DNA of 64,000 bases from a virus (IMGVR_UViG_3300008952_003220:62001-126000), one strand, 5' to 3'; shown: positions 1-10,340, counted from the first letter of the stretch. Notes: generated from the sequence alone by a model not told the origin. Program-made: numbers and translations.

Positions 1-1
1 G

Positions 2-223
2 CAACCAGGAAATAGAATTACAGATCCTCAGTCTATTTTGAACTATCTAAAAGTTCCCTGCGACCCAGAGACAGCAATGTCGCTAGAGGGAATTGTTGAA
101 TCTCTTGCTAGGGACAATCAGTCTGATCGTCTTGTAGGATTTGATAGCTATATTAGAGGGCCAAAGAATCAAACATCAGAGCAGATAGAGCGTGCAATTA
201 AATATATAAATGCAATGATCTGA
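2..223 (+). CDS. partial hypothetical protein, C-terminal 73 residues
   Basis: The frame is open from base 2 to the TGA at 221-223, so the gene starts outside the window. The visible part is hydrophilic and mostly helical, with no motif I recognise. An apparent TTG start at 38 is unnecessary because the frame continues upstream without a stop. It ends 22 bases before the next gene on the same strand, so the two may be cotranscribed. Confidence 0.7.
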   Translation, partial: QPGNRITDPQSILNYLKVPCDPETAMSLEGIVESLARDNQSDRLVGFDSYIRGPKNQTSEQIERAIKYINAMI

Positions 224-245
224 GATAATTAATCTAGAGGCCTGC

Positions 246-1736
246 ATGAAAGTAAGTGAACTTTATCTACGCCAGCTTGTAAGAGATAGTCTTTTCAAAA
301 GACTCGTCACTGAAGCTGATGCCGAAGAAGAAGATTTTGAGAGGGAGATGCCTGAAATACTCCCCCCGGAAATATATGAGCCTAGTGAGTCTGTTCAAGG
401 CGAACCCGACGAGCCAGAGCCTGAAGAAGATTCTAGTGAGGCTGATAAGGTAGTTGTTAATCTATCTACAGCAGCAGGCATGGAGGTTGCAACAGCATTA
501 ATATCTGCAAATCCAGATAGAGTAAAATATGGTAGAAGGCTAGACAGAGTAGATAGGCTTTATCCTGTAAAGGATCCAGAAAATCCTGTGACGCAGGCTG
601 AGTTTATTGAGATGATAAAGCGTGCTTTCAAGCCTGAAGCGGGTCACATCTGGACCATTTCAAAAAGAAGCGAGATGTTTGGGTTGCAAAATAAAAGCGG
701 AAAATTTCCTATCACAGTATTTATTCCACACCCTGACCAAATTGCAAGTGCTAATCCTGGCGAAGCCATTCCGACCATGCTAACTCAGGGAAGGAACGAG
801 GGTGATGAGTATGAGGAGGCTGCATACACTGAGTTTTCTGAAGCGTCTAAGGGAAGCAAAGTGTCTCCATTGGTTAAGTCTGTAATTGATGGAATATCAA
901 AAGACAGAGTCAAGAGAGACCTTGACCCTATCGACATCGTGAAATGGAATGTTCGGAGTACAGGAACTGAGAGTACAAAGCTCCCTTTTACAGACGAGGT
1001 CAGGGATGTTGGAGAAACAATATCAGACATAACACTTGAGCGAGGAGATGATAAAGTCTATATCTCGCTTAAGAACAAGAAAGGGTCTACAATAGCTAAC
1101 AGGGGCTATTCAGGAAAGTTTTCATTTAGTGATGATGATTCTGTTGTTTTTAATGTGGATGGCGGTGCAAAGAGGTCGCAGCCTGCTCTTAAGAAAATTG
1201 ATGAATTTTTAAAAGCTCTCGGTGTCAACACAGGTATTGCTGCTAAAGGGTTCCAGGATTACGCTAAGTATAGCACATTAGATGATGAGCAAAAGCTTGA
1301 TCTTGGTAGCGTTGACTATAAATTTAATACACAGCCCGAACTTTTAAAGCTCTTTAAAGACAAGCTGCAAGTAGATGAAGAGAAGGTTAATAATTTTCTT
1401 AGAGCCTCAGTTGGAATGGGATACTACTACGTTAGAGAAGTTTCACCAGGTAAAGCAAAAGTTATTCCGCTATTGACTAGAGAAGAGCTTGATGACTTTG
1501 TCGGTAAGATAGATGTTAACAGCCTTGAGATCTTATACCCAGAGGCAAACAATGATAGACAGTCGAAAGGTATAGAGCTTAAGGTTAAAACGAAGGGCAA
1601 GGAAGATAGACCGTATAAAGCTTTTAAAGTCAGAGTGAGAAATACAGATGGTGAGATTCTTCCCAATAAGATGCAAGTCGATGTTGTCAAAGAGGAGTTC
1701 ATGAGAAAATGGGTCAAGAAATTCCTAAAAAAATAG
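246..1736 (+). CDS. large acidic protein with variant N-terminal tag helix
   Basis: 496 residues of unknown function. The N-terminus MKVSELYLRQLVRDSLFKRL is a diverged form of the helix (consensus MKITRRQLRRLIKEEL) that starts over 20 other proteins in this window. A VTEA sequence follows near residue 22, where many others have [LI]xE. Residues 24-65 are a Glu/Pro-rich linker, and the rest is a mixed alpha/beta body without a known motif. The tag suggests virion cargo or a structural role; this is inference. It overlaps the next gene by 28 bases. Confidence 0.75.
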   Translation: MKVSELYLRQLVRDSLFKRLVTEADAEEEDFEREMPEILPPEIYEPSESVQGEPDEPEPEEDSSEADKVVVNLSTAAGMEVATALISANPDRVKYGRRLDRVDRLYPVKDPENPVTQAEFIEMIKRAFKPEAGHIWTISKRSEMFGLQNKSGKFPITVFIPHPDQIASANPGEAIPTMLTQGRNEGDEYEEAAYTEFSEASKGSKVSPLVKSVIDGISKDRVKRDLDPIDIVKWNVRSTGTESTKLPFTDEVRDVGETISDITLERGDDKVYISLKNKKGSTIANRGYSGKFSFSDDDSVVFNVDGGAKRSQPALKKIDEFLKALGVNTGIAAKGFQDYAKYSTLDDEQKLDLGSVDYKFNTQPELLKLFKDKLQVDEEKVNNFLRASVGMGYYYVREVSPGKAKVIPLLTREELDDFVGKIDVNSLEILYPEANNDRQSKGIELKVKTKGKEDRPYKAFKVRVRNTDGEILPNKMQVDVVKEEFMRKWVKKFLKK

Positions 1737-1984
1737 AGGAGCAGCTTGAGATTGTTGCTTCCTACGCTGGTGATTGTGATGACTGGGTAACCATTAAGAA
1801 AGAAGTGATGCGTGCTCTCCCGCCCACCCTAAGAAAATTTTTTTCCACCAGGGATCCCAGGACAAAGGAGCAGTGGTTAAACCCATTTGAAATGAAGCTC
1901 ATTGAAGCCTATCGAGATATAACTGATACAGTTCTTATTCTTAGAACGCTAGAAGAAAGAAGAGAATTATTTGGTCCACTTTGA
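1709..1984 (+). CDS. hypothetical protein, 91 aa
   Basis: The gene starts with ATG inside the 3' end of the tagged gene upstream, in another frame, suggesting translational coupling. It is charged and helical, with no TM segment and no recognised domain. After it comes a -10-like TATAAT (2005-2010), so the transcription unit may end here. Confidence 0.65.
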   Translation: MGQEIPKKIEEQLEIVASYAGDCDDWVTIKKEVMRALPPTLRKFFSTRDPRTKEQWLNPFEMKLIEAYRDITDTVLILRTLEERRELFGPL

Positions 1985-2039
1985 TTTAACTTTCTTAAGA
2001 ATGTTATAATATTGATTGTTCACACACTTAGATGGAGTA

Positions 2040-2393
2040 ATGACCATGAGTTCAAAGACAAGCTGGATCCCCGAGATCATGTATGAAGATGTAGACGAGG
2101 GCTCTTCCTCAATTCCCTTTGTCATGGTTCCTGAGGAAGAGGAGATGCCCACCCTACTTTACATATTTGAGAGTCGTCACACTGGAGAGTTTGAACCGGG
2201 ACTTGATGGAGAGGAGGTTCCTGTTGTGCAGTGGGATCTTCACCAATATGCTGACATGATGATTTTAAAGGAAAGGGTAGATGAAGAGACGTATGATACA
2301 ATTCGCGTCGCCCTGGGACTAGACCCTCTAGAAGATGCAGTCAGGAAGGGACAGGGAATCACTCAGGATGTTAGAAATAATCTAAATATCTGA
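2040..2393 (+). CDS. acidic conserved-type phage protein, 117 aa
   Basis: I chose the ATG at 2040 (MTMSSKTSW) because GGAGT lies just upstream; a TTG at 2016 would need no Shine-Dalgarno. The protein is very acidic, with a run of Glu and Asp near residue 30 and a helical C-terminal half. The style resembles small conserved proteins of marine T4-like phages, but I cannot name a family. A TATAAT at 2005-2010 could serve as its promoter. Confidence 0.65.
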   Translation: MTMSSKTSWIPEIMYEDVDEGSSSIPFVMVPEEEEMPTLLYIFESRHTGEFEPGLDGEEVPVVQWDLHQYADMMILKERVDEETYDTIRVALGLDPLEDAVRKGQGITQDVRNNLNI

Positions 2394-2454
2394 CGGTAAT
2401 CTTAGGTAATTTTCTCACGGGTCGAATACTTAAAAATGATGGAGGAATATCCTT

Positions 2455-2943
2455 ATGCGCTTTAATGCAAACAGGCTTGCTAGACTTGCAGGTCTTTCTA
2501 ATGATTCAGGCTCAGGCGTTCTAAGAGAGGGACGCCAGCTACAAGAGCTTCAAAATAGCCGTGAAAGAGATGAGTACGGTGAAGACGGAGACTACGGCGA
2601 TGAGATGCTTGCTGAGGACAGAGACGACGACGACGAGGTCCTTGAGATAAGTGAGACTATGCTTAGGGACGAGATTCGTCGCATGAGAGTGGCTCGACTT
2701 AATGAGAGCAGGACTAGGCAATCTGTGGCAAGAAAGACTTCTCGTCACAGAAGAAGACGTCAGGATAGCTCAGCGCTTCAAGAGGCAAAGCTTCGAAAGG
2801 AGATTAGAAGTCAGATCAGTGAGATCTTTGAAGATCTTCAGCTGACAAGCAAGTGGATCTACGGTAAGAATCTTCCCAGAAGAAGCTCACCTGGCAGGGT
2901 CACGATGGGTGCACCCGGAATTGGATTCAAAAACTTTAAGTAA
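2455..2943 (+). CDS. charged coiled-coil protein with tag-like start
   Basis: 162 residues. It begins MRFNANRLARLAGL, a short helix followed by VLREG near residue 22, which contains an L-x-E-G. That resembles the tag plus [LI]xE arrangement of other proteins here, with a different helix sequence. The middle is an Asp/Glu block, then Arg-rich coiled coil (EIRRMRVARL and LRKEIRSQI), then a Gly/Pro/Lys C-terminus. It could be a prohead core or virion protein, but this is inference. GGAGG lies 6 bases before the ATG, and a strong hairpin terminator follows. Confidence 0.7.
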   Translation: MRFNANRLARLAGLSNDSGSGVLREGRQLQELQNSRERDEYGEDGDYGDEMLAEDRDDDDEVLEISETMLRDEIRRMRVARLNESRTRQSVARKTSRHRRRRQDSSALQEAKLRKEIRSQISEIFEDLQLTSKWIYGKNLPRRSSPGRVTMGAPGIGFKNFK

Positions 2944-2966
2944 TAATCACATCACAATATCCATAT

Positions 2967-2995
2967 AAAAGGGCCGGTAATTTACCGGCCCTTTT
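2967..2995 (+). terminator. rho-independent terminator, bidirectional
   Basis: AAAAGGGCCGGTAA pairs with TTTACCGGCCCTTTT around a minimal loop, and the right arm ends in TTTT. It lies 24 bases after a stop codon and just before the promoter at 3000-3027. Confidence 0.9.
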
Positions 2996-2999
2996 ATTG

Positions 3000-3027
3000 T
3001 GTACACACAGATAATTTTGTTTATAAT
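3000..3027 (+). promoter_or_regulatory. promoter of the window-wide family
   Basis: TGTACA at 3000-3005, a 16-base spacer, then TATAAT at 3022-3027. It lies just downstream of a terminator and 15 bases before the next start codon. Confidence 0.7.
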
Positions 3028-3041
3028 CTCTATAGGAGATT

Positions 3042-3470
3042 ATGATTATGAGATATGACGTTGGGCAGGTTGTGTTCCTCCTCTCTAAAAAAGACATGAA
3101 AGTCTTCCCGGCTCAGGTCGTGGAAGAGATTATATCAAAGAAGATCGACGGTGAGAACGTTACCTACGTTGCACGTTTGCCAAACAAGGATCGATCTGAG
3201 GTTAGTCTTAGTGAGGTTAATGCGACTGTTTTTAAAGATGCAAAATCGCTCAAGGGACATATGATTAGGTCTGCGACAGAATCGATTACATCCCTTGTGT
3301 CTGCTGCTGAGCAGCTAGCTGAAAGATCTTTTGATGCTGTTGCCAAAGAAACTGATCAACCATTTGAGATAAAGGGAGAAGTTTCTGGTGACTTAGCAGA
3401 GGTTGACCTAGGGAATGGAATTAAGGCAAAGATCAATCTTAATGAGGTCCCGCCAGATATAGCGATCTAG
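3042..3470 (+). CDS. hypothetical protein with N-terminal small barrel, 142 aa
   Basis: The start is MIMRYDVGQVVFLLSKKD (a second ATG at 3048 is also possible), with TAGGAGAT upstream. Residues 1-60 look like a small all-beta SH3/KOW-type domain. The middle is a helix, and the end is a short beta unit (EVDLGNGIKAKINL). No enzymatic motif is visible. It opens the unit that carries GroEL and has its own promoter. Confidence 0.7.
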   Translation: MIMRYDVGQVVFLLSKKDMKVFPAQVVEEIISKKIDGENVTYVARLPNKDRSEVSLSEVNATVFKDAKSLKGHMIRSATESITSLVSAAEQLAERSFDAVAKETDQPFEIKGEVSGDLAEVDLGNGIKAKINLNEVPPDIAI

Positions 3471-3539
3471 TCGATCGTTTTATACGAACTGCTATTAACT
3501 GTTTGTCTTTTATTGATAGCTTTATGACAGGAGTGAATT

Positions 3540-5331
<1,792 letters not shown>

Positions 5332-5390
5332 TTTGTTTTTATATTGAAAGTTTAACACAGCCTACTTAATTATAGAAGGGTGGCTTGCTA

Positions 5391-5732
5391 ATGCTCACAG
5401 AGAATGAAAATCTTAGACTTAGACGTGATATTGAGAAGACAACATTGCGACTTATCATGGACCAGAATGCCCATGTTCCAGATACGCTGACTAGAATTAG
5501 AGTTCTTCCGACAGTGGCTGTCGTTGGTCAAAAAGAAAAGGTTCAGAGAACTGAGGCGCAAAATGCTGTTCTTGATGTTTACGTTAAGTTTTTACCAACA
5601 TCTGGTAGTCTAATTAAGACGCTTATGTCTCTTGGAAAGATGATAAAGGGACTACCTGGTGTCAAGATTGTCCGAGTTCTTGCTGTTAACAATAGAAAGG
5701 TTCAGCGCAAAGGAAAGCCGATAGTAATATGA
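5391..5732 (+). CDS. conserved-type phage protein, 113 aa
   Basis: I place the start at ATG 5391 (MLTENENLRLRRD), after a TTG/ATG-rich leader with GGGTGG upstream. The N-terminal helix (residues 1-30) is followed by RIRVLPTVAVVGQKEKVQR and a basic C-terminus. There is no known catalytic motif, and it does not have the GroES signature despite its place after groEL. It overlaps the next gene by 4 bases (ATGA). Confidence 0.65.
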   Translation: MLTENENLRLRRDIEKTTLRLIMDQNAHVPDTLTRIRVLPTVAVVGQKEKVQRTEAQNAVLDVYVKFLPTSGSLIKTLMSLGKMIKGLPGVKIVRVLAVNNRKVQRKGKPIVI

Positions 5733-5944
5733 GCAAGTCAAAATACACAAAGCTTGTCGCTTCATATAGAACTGATCTTTCACTAGGCTTGCAGTGGGCA
5801 CGTGCAAATAAGTCGATTACTGGACCGGCAGAGATTCAGAAGTCAGGTGACGTCTACTACGCGAGGGTGAAGCTAAAGAAAGGAAAGGCATTTCTAAAGA
5901 ATCTCATAAGTGATAAGTTTGGTAGTTTTATAAAAGTTAAGTAG
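5729..5944 (+). CDS. small basic protein, 71 aa
   Basis: It starts in an ATGA overlap with the preceding stop. Lys-rich, with alternating beta-like stretches (DVYYARVKLKKGKAFL), possibly nucleic-acid binding. No family recognised. It is the last gene before the promoter at 5950-5977. Confidence 0.65.
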   Translation: MSKSKYTKLVASYRTDLSLGLQWARANKSITGPAEIQKSGDVYYARVKLKKGKAFLKNLISDKFGSFIKVK

Positions 5945-5949
5945 TTTCG

Positions 5950-5977
5950 TGTAAACTTAGGCTGTTTATGATACAAT
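5950..5977 (+). promoter_or_regulatory. promoter of the window-wide family
   Basis: TGTAAA at 5950-5955, 16-base spacer, TACAAT at 5972-5977, followed by TAAAGGG, as also seen at 26285. It drives the short gene at 6037 after a 60-base AT-rich leader. Confidence 0.75.
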
Positions 5978-6036
5978 TAAAGGGTGCTAATTAAGGTACA
6001 CAAAAAATAGATCAATAATTTTTGGGGTAATTACTC

Positions 6037-6264
6037 ATGAATAATATCGATGAACTAGCCGTTATGGCTGAAGATAAGCTGACAGGCCTTTTTCTTAGAA
6101 CACGCAGTGACATTAAGAGGGCTCGACGAAGAAATGACAAGAAGGCTGTTGCAGATTATGAGATCGATCTTTGCTATATTCAGCGTGAGATTGAGATTAG
6201 GCATGAAAGAAAGAAGGCCCATGCCCAATACACTTCTGTAAATCCAAGAAAGTTTAGTGCTTAA
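6037..6264 (+). CDS. small helical basic protein, 75 aa
   Basis: Helical throughout (RTRSDIKRARRRNDKKAV, then a long amphipathic helix) and rich in Arg/Lys. There is no TM segment. A similar style of small protein is common in T4-like marine phages, but the function is unknown. It has its own promoter upstream and is followed by about 170 bases of AT-rich DNA before the sigma factor. I see no gene in that stretch. Confidence 0.65.
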   Translation: MNNIDELAVMAEDKLTGLFLRTRSDIKRARRRNDKKAVADYEIDLCYIQREIEIRHERKKAHAQYTSVNPRKFSA

Positions 6265-6434
6265 TTAAAGCCTTTTCTTTTGTAACTGGGTGTCTATATT
6301 AATAGTACACTTGGTATATCATTTTTTGATTATTTCTATATGATCAAATACTTAAATCCAATCTTTTAAAGATAAATTATATTTTTTATTTTATGAAGAT
6401 TTTCTTTTTCTATATCTTTAAAAAGGAAAAATAA

Positions 6435-7193
6435 ATGCAATCAATAAGCACTTATTTCAAAGACGTCTCTAGAACTACACTATTAACAAGAGAGGAAGAG
6501 GTTTCCCTTTCTCAGAGAATTGAGCAAGGAGACGAAGAAGCCCGAAGGGTTATGATTGAGTCAAACCTTAGACTTGCAATTAGCATTGCTAAGAGGTACT
6601 ATAAGAGTGGCTGCTCTTTGGAAGATCTAATTCAAGAGTCGAATATTGGACTTATGAAGGCTGTTGAAAAATTTGACTGGCGTCGTGGATTTAAATTCTC
6701 GACATACGCAAGCTGGTGGATCAGACAGTCTATCTGTCGTCACATTAGCACACACAGAAACACTGTCAGAGTTCCTTCGCACGCATCATCTCTAGCATCT
6801 AAGATTAGAAAATTGACTGCTGAATATGAGGATGAGTTTAACCAGAAACCGAGTAACTCGGAGATTGCAGAGATCCTTGGGATTACTGAAAAGATGGTCA
6901 AGGCAAGTATTGAATCAATGAAGCTTCAGTATATGACCTCTATTCACGCTACTGTTGGAAATGATGAAAATAGCAGACAGGTAATTGAGATGATCTCTGA
7001 CGACACATACAAGACACCCGATGAGATAATGGATCACGAGAAGATGATGAATGTGATCAAGTCCTGTCTTAGCAAGCTTTCCTCTAGAGAGGAGCAGATT
7101 CTAAGGCTTAGATTTGGTATCACAGATGAGTTTAGCGATACTGAAGAGTTTGATGTTGATGAAGAAGAAATTTACACTGAGATAGGAGAATAG
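6435..7193 (+). CDS. sigma-70 family factor, regions 1.2 to 4.1, ending at an in-frame TAG
   Basis: 252 residues. Region 1.2 is at the start (STYFKDVSRTTLLTREEE). Region 2 is complete: SNLRLAISIAKRYY, DLIQESNIGLMKAVEKFDW, FKFSTYASWWIRQSICR. Region 3 contains PSNSEIAEILGITEKMV, and region 4.1 has LSSREEQILRLRFGI. The reading frame then stops at TAG 7191-7193 before a canonical region 4.2 helix-turn-helix. The next ORF continues in the same frame after two codons and carries a helix-turn-helix-like segment. It should direct host RNA polymerase to phage promoters, most likely the TGTAAA-N16-TATAAT set in this window (inference). Confidence 0.93.
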   Translation: MQSISTYFKDVSRTTLLTREEEVSLSQRIEQGDEEARRVMIESNLRLAISIAKRYYKSGCSLEDLIQESNIGLMKAVEKFDWRRGFKFSTYASWWIRQSICRHISTHRNTVRVPSHASSLASKIRKLTAEYEDEFNQKPSNSEIAEILGITEKMVKASIESMKLQYMTSIHATVGNDENSRQVIEMISDDTYKTPDEIMDHEKMMNVIKSCLSKLSSREEQILRLRFGITDEFSDTEEFDVDEEEIYTEIGE

Positions 7194-7196
7194 ATC

Positions 7197-7475
7197 ATGT
7201 CAATGCCATTAGGATTTAAATCAGAGCACGGTTATGCAACTGTTAGGTCAAACGAGGGTGGGCTGGGATATCGAGAGATTGCAGAGGCTATGACAGAAAG
7301 AGGGTTTAAGATGAATCACTCTACTGCTAGAAATGTATTCCTCGCAGCTATGGAAAAGATTGCATTTAATGTATGTAACTTTTATGATTGTGATACGGGC
7401 AATGATAATCTAAAGCGGGTTTCATCTGATCCTAGATTTCAATCAGGCGTCTTAGATGTCCTAAAGACAATTTAA
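7197..7475 (+). CDS. possible detached sigma region 4.2 / HTH protein
   Basis: 92 residues in the same frame as the sigma factor, separated from it only by TAG and ATC. GGAGAA lies 7-12 bases before its ATG, so it can be translated separately. Residues 24-50 (YREIAEAMTERGFKMNHST then ARNVFLAAMEKIA) resemble the region 4.2 DNA-binding helices, with an insertion in the turn. Either the sigma factor works in two pieces, or the amber codon is read through to make a 345-residue protein. No amber suppressor tRNA is seen. Confidence 0.6.
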   Translation: MSMPLGFKSEHGYATVRSNEGGLGYREIAEAMTERGFKMNHSTARNVFLAAMEKIAFNVCNFYDCDTGNDNLKRVSSDPRFQSGVLDVLKTI

Positions 7476-7485
7476 TAAGAATAAA

Positions 7486-7782
7486 ATGAAATCTCTGGCC
7501 TTTATATTTGACTCACTCGAAAACTTGACACAGCAGACAATGCTTCTCGAGGCATGCGGCTGGGATGAAGATAGGGCTAATTCTCTATTTGAAAAAGCCT
7601 CTGAAGTAATGATTGAGATCTTCAACTCTGCTAGTTGTAAAAGCTGGGAAGATTTCAAGTATAGAATCGGTGAATCTCTTTCAGAAGATTTCAATACTGA
7701 TGAGGTAATCACTATGTTAAAGATTGTGGATGGTATAGCAGAGAAAAGTCAGTTTATTCCTGATAGCTCATATGAAAACTAA
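7486..7782 (+). CDS. hypothetical helical protein, 98 aa
   Basis: ATG 10 bases after the preceding stop. Acidic and all-helical by composition; no motif recognised. Its last 11 bases overlap the next gene in another frame, so it belongs to the same operon as the sigma pieces. Confidence 0.6.
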   Translation: MKSLAFIFDSLENLTQQTMLLEACGWDEDRANSLFEKASEVMIEIFNSASCKSWEDFKYRIGESLSEDFNTDEVITMLKIVDGIAEKSQFIPDSSYEN

Positions 7783-7972
7783 AGCAATCTCACAAAACTC
7801 TAAGCACGGTAAGGGCAGGTCGGATCTTCCGGGATTTCTTGTTAAGCATGTTGATGACAACAGCTTCGGAATCCTAATCAGTCAAGACGATAATCACTCA
7901 GAGTTTTGGAAGGTTTTTTCATCAAATGGAATTGTTACCTGGTACAAGCCTAAGTGCGAAATACTTACTTAA
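7772..7972 (+). CDS. small barrel-like protein, 66 aa
   Basis: Overlaps the previous gene by 11 bases. After a polar 20-residue start it reads GFLVKHVDDNSFGILIS, then WKVFSSNGIVTWYKP and CEIL. That is the beta order of the small SH3/KOW-like proteins so frequent at 46-58 kb. It is an isolated relative of that family; function unknown. Confidence 0.6.
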   Translation: MKTKAISQNSKHGKGRSDLPGFLVKHVDDNSFGILISQDDNHSEFWKVFSSNGIVTWYKPKCEILT

Positions 7973-7975
7973 GTA

Positions 7976-8221
7976 ATGAAGCACCCATTATCTCAAAACG
8001 GTACGTTGCTAGATTTTGAAAGTGGTCGAATAATTTTATCATTCGAAAGAATTTCTATAGAATTTGCCATCGAGGAGTTTCTGGAGTTTTGTGAGCTTGT
8101 TGACGAAACGCGTCTTTCTGTTTTAAATGATCCTGACTTTGTAGTCGGAACTTACGATGATGAGAATGGCGAGAAAAAAGAAATTTTACTTATGAAGCCA
8201 GAAGATGAAGATTACAACTAG
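7976..8221 (+). CDS. hypothetical acidic protein, 81 aa
   Basis: ATG three bases after the previous stop. Alternating beta-type hydrophobics at the start (GTLLDFESGRIILSFERI), then an acidic helix and the tail EDEDYN. No family recognised. Confidence 0.6.
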   Translation: MKHPLSQNGTLLDFESGRIILSFERISIEFAIEEFLEFCELVDETRLSVLNDPDFVVGTYDDENGEKKEILLMKPEDEDYN

Positions 8222-8260
8222 TCATAATACTTATAACTATGACTAGTATTAGGAGATCAA

Positions 8261-8695
8261 ATGGGTACCGAGTATAAAAATCCTGGACCAAATTTTACAC
8301 CAGCCTATCAGCTATCTGGTGTTCCCTTTGTTACATCGTCTGCCAGTGAGCATATTAATGCTACACCGGTGGAAATTACTTTTCCATATGTGACACGATT
8401 TTTTGACGTAACTAACTTGTCAACAAATCCGATGAGAATTGGATTTAGTGAAAATGGTATTAATGGAAGAGCAGAAGCTGAAGATAAGACAAATTTAAGA
8501 AATCACTATTTTATACTTTCTGGAACAACATCAACTGGGAGACTTGAGCTAAGATGTAAGAGCGTCTTCTTTAGGGCAGATATAAATGCAAATAAAGTTG
8601 GGTTTAGCCTGGTTGCTGGTCTTACGGGAATAGAGCAATTCCCGCCACTTACCGGTACGTTTCAGACTACAGCTAGCTTTAAGGGAATCGGTTAG
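8261..8695 (+). CDS. putative virion structural protein, 144 aa
   Basis: ATG with TAGGAG upstream. The sequence is all-beta in character, rich in Thr/Ser/Gly/Asn with few charges (FFDVTNLSTNPMRIGFSENG). It begins MGTEYKNPGPNFTPAYQLSG. This matches the look of small neck, decoration or fibre-base proteins of marine myoviruses. The assignment rests on composition only. Confidence 0.55.
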   Translation: MGTEYKNPGPNFTPAYQLSGVPFVTSSASEHINATPVEITFPYVTRFFDVTNLSTNPMRIGFSENGINGRAEAEDKTNLRNHYFILSGTTSTGRLELRCKSVFFRADINANKVGFSLVAGLTGIEQFPPLTGTFQTTASFKGIG

Positions 8696-8740
8696 ATTCT
8701 TTTTTAAAAGAAGATAGGCCTAGGGTTTATAATTAATTCT

Positions 8741-9499
8741 ATGGAACACTCTAAAAGCGACATTCAGAAGCAGCTAAGTTATCTTCTTCCTAAAGACAGC
8801 CTTGATCCGCTTGTCTGGTCAGAAGATGACAGTCTTCTTCCAGATGTTCGAGAATCTCTATTAAAAATAGCAGATGAGTTTATGGAATTTTTAGAGATCG
8901 ATGTTCCATCTGAAGGGTTTATTCTTATTGGAAGCTTAGCAAATTATAACTACACTTCATTTAGTGATATAGACTTGCATGTGCTAATAGACTTCGAGGC
9001 TGTTGATGAAAATCAAGATCTTGTCAGAGAATACATGATGGCCAAGAAGTCTCTCTGGAATAATAGACACGATATAATGGTCAAGGGTCATGAAGTTGAA
9101 CTATATCCTCAGAGTATTAGCTTAGAATATCATTCTACAGGTGCCTATGATATTCTCAAAGATGAGTGGATTAGTAAGCCGACTAAGATAGAAGCTGATG
9201 TAGATGTTCTTGCTGTAAAGAAAAAAGTAAAATCTTTAATGAATAAGATTGAGAAAGCTCTTGAATCTGATGATAGACTCGAAGATCTGGCAGTGCTTAA
9301 GTCAAAGATAAATAAGATGAGACAGTCTGGCCTTGAGAGATCTGGAGAGTTCTCTGTAGAAAATCTTGCATTTAAGATCTTAAGAAGAAACGGCTATATT
9401 GATAAGATATATAAAACTAGTCGAAGAGATTATGATAAATCTCTAAGTCTTCAGCAAGAGTCATTAATTAGAAATTATATTAAATTTCTTATTTTTTAA
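8741..9499 (+). CDS. nucleotidyltransferase-fold protein, 252 aa
   Basis: Residues 67-83 hold the pol-beta-type nucleotidyltransferase signature: LIGSLANYNYTSFSDIDLHV gives G-S, then D-x-D (DID). A third carboxylate may be in VELYPQSI near residue 126. The C-terminal half is helical and basic (LKSKINKMRQSGLERSGEF). Members transfer nucleotides to RNA, antibiotics or proteins; the substrate here is unknown. No antitoxin partner is evident next to it. Confidence 0.75.
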   Translation: MEHSKSDIQKQLSYLLPKDSLDPLVWSEDDSLLPDVRESLLKIADEFMEFLEIDVPSEGFILIGSLANYNYTSFSDIDLHVLIDFEAVDENQDLVREYMMAKKSLWNNRHDIMVKGHEVELYPQSISLEYHSTGAYDILKDEWISKPTKIEADVDVLAVKKKVKSLMNKIEKALESDDRLEDLAVLKSKINKMRQSGLERSGEFSVENLAFKILRRNGYIDKIYKTSRRDYDKSLSLQQESLIRNYIKFLIF

Positions 9500-9581
9500 T
9501 ATAGATTTTATAAAAAATCATATTTTTTTATATAATCTTTTGAATCCAAAATATAGCTTAATTTAAATGAGCGAGGAAAGA

Positions 9582-10061
9582 ATGTCAAAAAATCTATTAA
9601 CACAAGAAGGCTACAATAGCCTATTCGAGAAGCTTAGAGTTCTTAAGTCCGTAGATAGAAAGAACGTTTCTAAGGAGATTGAGGTCGCCAGGGAGCATGG
9701 TGATATAAGCGAAAATGCCGAATACTCCTATGCAAAAGAAAAGCAAGCCCTTATTGAATCTAAGATCGCTAAAATAGAATCACACCTAGCAAACTCTGAA
9801 ATTATAACAAAAAATATGATAAATACAGACGGTAGCATTGTTTTTGGCTGCTGGGCTCATTTGCTAAATCAAGACACTGATGAAAAGAGAGTTTATAGAA
9901 TAGTTGGTGAAACTGAATCTGATATCAAAGGCGGAAAGATAAGCTATAAGACACCTTTTGCTAGAGAGATAATTGGCAGAAAAGCAGGTGATGAAGTTGA
10001 GTTTGTCACACCAAAGGGTGAGGAGCAATATTGGGAAGTTGTCAATGTCACTTATGAATAA
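9582..10061 (+). CDS. greA: transcription elongation factor GreA
   Basis: 159 residues from ATG 9582. GAGGAAAG sits just before this ATG, so I prefer it to the in-frame ATG at 9567. The N-terminal coiled coil has the acidic tip EHGDISENAEYSYAKEK, the two carboxylates that stimulate RNA polymerase transcript cleavage. The C-terminal FKBP-like domain contains GRKAGDEVEFVTPKGEEQYW. GreA rescues backtracked RNA polymerase, presumably host polymerase on phage DNA here. Full length (E. coli 158). Confidence 0.95.
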   Translation: MSKNLLTQEGYNSLFEKLRVLKSVDRKNVSKEIEVAREHGDISENAEYSYAKEKQALIESKIAKIESHLANSEIITKNMINTDGSIVFGCWAHLLNQDTDEKRVYRIVGETESDIKGGKISYKTPFAREIIGRKAGDEVEFVTPKGEEQYWEVVNVTYE

Positions 10062-10073
10062 AGGAATAATAAG

Positions 10074-10259
10074 ATGAAAAAAGAAGAAATCAACCAGGTA
10101 ATTAACTTAAGAGAATATGTCATTAAAAGCTATAACAGCCTTGATGGCGGAACCGCACCAGGAACTTCTATCATAAAGCAGGCTAAGGTTGCTATCACAT
10201 ATGAGACTTTAATTAAAATGATTGATGACATTTTGAAAGAGCACGTTAGCTTTTCATAA
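10074..10259 (+). CDS. small hypothetical protein downstream of GreA, 61 aa
   Basis: ATG 12 bases after greA, with AGGAATAA upstream. Helix - Gly-rich turn (SLDGGTAPGTS) - helix. Position suggests cotranscription with greA. No family recognised. Confidence 0.6.
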   Translation: MKKEEINQVINLREYVIKSYNSLDGGTAPGTSIIKQAKVAITYETLIKMIDDILKEHVSFS

Positions 10260-10340
10260 ATTGAAATAAAAAAATCTTAAAAATTTCAACTCAAACCCTC
10301 CAAAGGTGCATATGTATTTTTGTGGGGGTTTACGATTAAG

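Noticed and set aside
1990-2010. Member of the TGTAAA promoter family before the 2040 gene
   Set aside because: TATAAT is present but no TGTAAA-like box lies at the usual 16-base distance.
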